This document shows positions 61,762 through 64,000 of a stretch of 64,000 nucleotides of DNA, in pieces. A model generated the notes under the pieces. That model was not told the origin of the DNA. It worked only from the letters and a program-made list of their open reading frames with translations, and did no database searches. Source of the DNA: Streptomyces fuscichromogenes. Its GTDB lineage: Bacteria; Actinomycetota; Actinomycetes; Streptomycetales; Streptomycetaceae. How positions within the stretch are numbered: position 1 is the first letter of the stretch; each line of letters opens with the position of its first letter. The DNA lies in contig NZ_BMML01000012.1 in assembly GCF_014645815.1 (NCBI RefSeq), positions 213,268 through 277,267 on the forward strand, written 5' to 3'. The position numbers were made by a program, and so were the translations under genes.

Positions 61762-62744
61762 GCGGCTGTCCCCTCTCGCGCGATCAGGACGCCGTTCTCG
61801 AACCGGGCGCCCGCACTGACCAGGGGCACCAGATGAGCTCCGGTGATTGCGCGCCGGCGGGCCTGGGCGGACTCGACGAGCTTGAACACCATCGCGAGGG
61901 CCGCGGCCGGGCTGCCGGCACCGCGGGTGACCTTGGTCCGCGACTTGACCGTGGAGAACGTCGACTCGATGGGGTTCGTGGTCCGCAGGTTCGCCTTCGT
62001 CGCGCCCGGCTGAGCGGACTTCGGAAGGCAGTTCGTGACATTGCGGGCCTTGTGGGCCCAGCACCGCTGATGCCGGGCCGCCGGAAACGCCTCGGCCAGC
62101 GCCCTCCACAGTCCCATCGCGCCGTCGCCGACAACCAGTTCGGGGTCACCCATGCGGCGCCGGCGGCAGTCGCGCAGCAGGTCGGCCCACGACTCGGTTG
62201 ACTCGCTCAGGCCCTCGGCCCACACGTATACATAGTCGGTCTGGGACAACTCGCGGTCCTGGAAGGGAGCGTGGTCGTCGCTCCACTGCCTGGTCAGCCA
62301 GGTCACCGTGGCTGGTGACAGGTCGGCCGCGGAGCCGAGGAACTGCTCCAGCGCGGGCCCGGAGTCCCCGGAGGAGAGGCCGTGCTGGTAGAGCAGGGGC
62401 AGCACCTCGGAGACCTTCGGCGACTTGCGGCACCACCGCGGCAGGATCCTTGAAGAGAACCGCTTGCGTTCGCCGGTGGCCCCGTCGACACGACGGTCGT
62501 TCACGCGCGGGGCCCGGACCTTGACCGGCCCGGCCGCGGTGACCACGGTCCGTGGTAGGTGGCGGCCGTTGCGAACCACCAGCCGCCGCTCGTGATCGTC
62601 AGTTTCAGCCGCCAACTCGGCTATGTACTGGTCGACTTCCGCCTCCAAAGCGGCGGCCAGCATGCGGCGGGCGCCCTCGCGGACGATCTCGTCGATCAAG
62701 GAGCCGGACTGGGTGGAACCGTCGTCGGTGACTACGCTGAGCAC
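61758..62744 (-). mobile_element. IS256-family transposase with two in-frame internal deletions
   Basis: The 328-residue frame holds the IS256 landmarks: QSGSLIDEIVREGARRMLAA, ERRLVVRNGRHLPRTVVTAA, VKVRAPRVNDRRVDGATGER, DYVYVWAEG, STESWADLLRDCRRRRMGDP, VVGDGAMGLWRALAEAFPAA, QRCWAHKARNVTNCLPKSAQ and LRTTNPIESTFSTVKSRTKV. Complete members are about 400-420 residues. Here VYVWA runs directly into STESW, and KSAQPGATKA directly into NLRTTNP. Both losses keep the frame and remove about 35 and 55 residues including part of the DDE core, so the enzyme is probably inactive while the gene is still translatable. Terminal repeats were not located. Confidence 0.85.
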
Positions 62745-62949
62745 GGGCGTGCCTTTCCGACCCGCGCTACGAACGCGAGCCTACTCGGTGACCATCAAAG
62801 GATCATTCGGGAAGGTACGCCTTCCGCGTGCTCTTCTGGAACCGATCCACAAGTCCCGAGCATTGGTCCAAGATGATGCCAGTCACCGCGGCCACTCGCC
62901 GCTGTCCCCGAGTTTCGCCGACAGGAGCCGATTGCTGCGGTTATGGGCT

Positions 62950-63489
62950 GTGACTGAGCTGCTCCCTGAATTCCCGTACCACCCCGACCCCGTCGCCACG
63001 GGCGTGATCGTGCCTTCTGGCACGGTCTGCATCTGCTGTGGGCGGGAGCGCGGGTATGTCTACAAGGGCCCGGTCTACGCGGCCGACGAACTTGCGTATC
63101 GGCTGTGCCCGTGGTGCATCGCGGACGGCGGCGCCGCCGAGCGGTTCGACGCCCACTTCACGGCCGGAACATGCCTGGGCGATGACGTGGCCCTGGAGGT
63201 CTTCGCAGCGGTCGACCAGCGCACTCCGGGCTTCACCGCGTGGCAGGAACCCCAGTGGTTCTTCCACTGCGCCGACGGCGCCGCGTTCCTGGGCCCGGTT
63301 GGGTCCGCCGAACTCGCGGTTTATCCGGAAGTACTGGAGATGTTGCGGCGGGAGGCGAACGGCTGGGGCTGGCCGTCGGAGCAGGTTGAGTATTTCCTCG
63401 CCTCGCTGGACAAGGACGGTGAGGCGACGGCATATCTCTTCCGGTGCCGAGTCTGCGCAGCCCACCTCGCATACACCGACTTCGCATAG
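62950..63489 (+). CDS. CbrC-family (UPF0167) protein
   Basis: The 179-residue product has the family's Cys signature: TVCICCGRERGYVYKGPVYA, ADELAYRLCPWCIADGGAAE, then DQRTPGFTAWQEPQWFFHCA, LFRCRVCAAHLAYTDFA. The paired cysteines probably bind zinc or make disulfides. In E. coli, CbrC is a member of the CreBC regulon and associated with colicin tolerance; the molecular role is unknown. GTG 62950 gives MTELLPEFPYHPDPVATG, the usual N-terminus. It is complete. Confidence 0.85.
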   Translation: MTELLPEFPYHPDPVATGVIVPSGTVCICCGRERGYVYKGPVYAADELAYRLCPWCIADGGAAERFDAHFTAGTCLGDDVALEVFAAVDQRTPGFTAWQEPQWFFHCADGAAFLGPVGSAELAVYPEVLEMLRREANGWGWPSEQVEYFLASLDKDGEATAYLFRCRVCAAHLAYTDFA

Positions 63490-63639
63490 GCCTTGCAGCC
63501 GGGTCGAACGACCTCCCGAGGGGTTTCACCCACCGGGAAGTTCGGTGTGCGCGGACAGCGGTCTTGGCTTGATCCTGAGTGATGTTCAGAGCAGGCTGCC
63601 CACCAAATCCATCGGACCCAGGACCGCCAGGGGAGATTC

Positions 63640-64000
63640 TGCTGTATCACGATGCCCGGGACGAGGCGTTCGACATCACGTCCCACTTCCAGGAAGACCG
63701 CTACACATACCTGACCCGGCGCGGTGACACCCTGTTCGAGCTGTGCGACGCGATGCTCCGTGAGGACGGCCCGGTGACCTCGCTGGCCGGTCTGACGCTG
63801 CTGGCCGAGCACCGGCGTGGGCACGGCGCGTTGTACGACGCGCTCAATCAGGGCGTATCGACGTGGTCAGGCTGCGCACGGCCGTGTCGATGCTTGCAGC
63901 AGCCCAAGGCCGTCGGCGGGCGCCTGGTCCCGGACGTCGATGTCTCCGCGTGGCCGCGGCCGGATGCGCTGACCAGAGCAGACCAGACCAGAAAATACCG
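63640..64000 (+). pseudogene. IS701-family transposase N-terminal remnant, cut by the window edge
   Basis: The plus strand reads TYLTRRGDTLFELCDAMLRE, DGPVTSLAGLTLLAEHRRGH, GALYDALNQG. It then needs a second frame for IDVVRLRTAVSMLAAAQ, returning to the first for VGGRLVPDVDVSAWPRPDAL. This is the N-terminus of IS701-like transposases up to the first catalytic Asp (VDVSAW). The frame changes near 63850 and 63905 show decay. It belongs to the same family as the remnant at 7200. Confidence 0.65.

Noticed and set aside
1..64000. CRISPR arrays, rRNA genes, integrase genes with att sites and complete toxin-antitoxin pairs.
   Set aside because: Looked for and not seen.

Overview
The window is high-GC actinobacterial DNA, most likely Streptomyces. 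Nearly every open frame has G or C at third positions. The gene set is typical of that genus: a WhiB-like regulator, a GAF-ANTAR protein, PAS/PP2C/HATPase anti-sigma-type signalling, SARP-type regulators with AAA domains, DinB/mycothiol-fold enzymes, BP74-like and peptidase-inhibitor-like proteins, and many GTG or TTG starts. Intact housekeeping genes are almost absent and decayed genes are very common. This looks like an accessory region, probably a chromosome arm.

Layout. 1-7.6 kb: hypothetical membrane protein, Wbl and XRE-like regulators, a PNPOx-fold protein, a shortened NUDIX gene and a small nucleotide-binding protein, mixed with remnants of IS5, IS982 and IS701 transposases and of a benzoylformate-decarboxylase-like gene. 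7.6-9.8 kb: a NACHT NTPase with a glycine-rich membrane tail, the best candidate for an immune-type gene. 10.0-12.6 kb: a four-gene minus-strand cluster (MarR, DsbA-like, MBL-fold, NTF2-like) with a perfect palindrome inside. 13-19.5 kb: BP74-like secreted protein, decayed SUKH and XRE genes, an IS630 remnant, a class II tRNA-like element, a VOC protein and a peptidase-inhibitor-like protein. 19.9-24.2 kb: a PAS/PP2C/HATPase phosphatase followed by broken hydrolase and ferredoxin-reductase genes. 24.2-36 kb: the best-preserved block, with two ~1065-residue paralogous SARP/AAA regulators bracketing a divergent cupin/carboxymuconolactone-decarboxylase pair, then an alpha/beta hydrolase and an MMPL exporter. 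This could be one regulated stress or metabolite unit.

36-46 kb: small genes (META, VOC, epimerase, DUF4142, GAF-ANTAR, Ppx/GppA) separated by fragments of MFS, MreB-like, HAD and isochorismatase genes and of ISAs1, IS21 and IS3 elements. 46.3-51.6 kb: a NarL-type two-component system divergent from a MacB/FtsX-type ABC exporter. 51.6-64 kb: mostly decayed (DinB, amine oxidase chimera, DUF3626, HEAT gene), with intact ankyrin, pentapeptide, DinB, maleylpyruvate-isomerase-like and CbrC genes. An IS256 copy with two in-frame deletions ends in a GTGA overlap with an EF-Tu-domain-like gene, and a second IS701 remnant runs off the window end.

The pseudogenes often show their mutation mechanism directly: 8-bp and 16-bp tandem duplications, an inverted duplication making a 27-bp perfect hairpin, in-frame stops and homopolymer slips. 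All identifications come from reading the translated sequence against remembered families. No database search was run.
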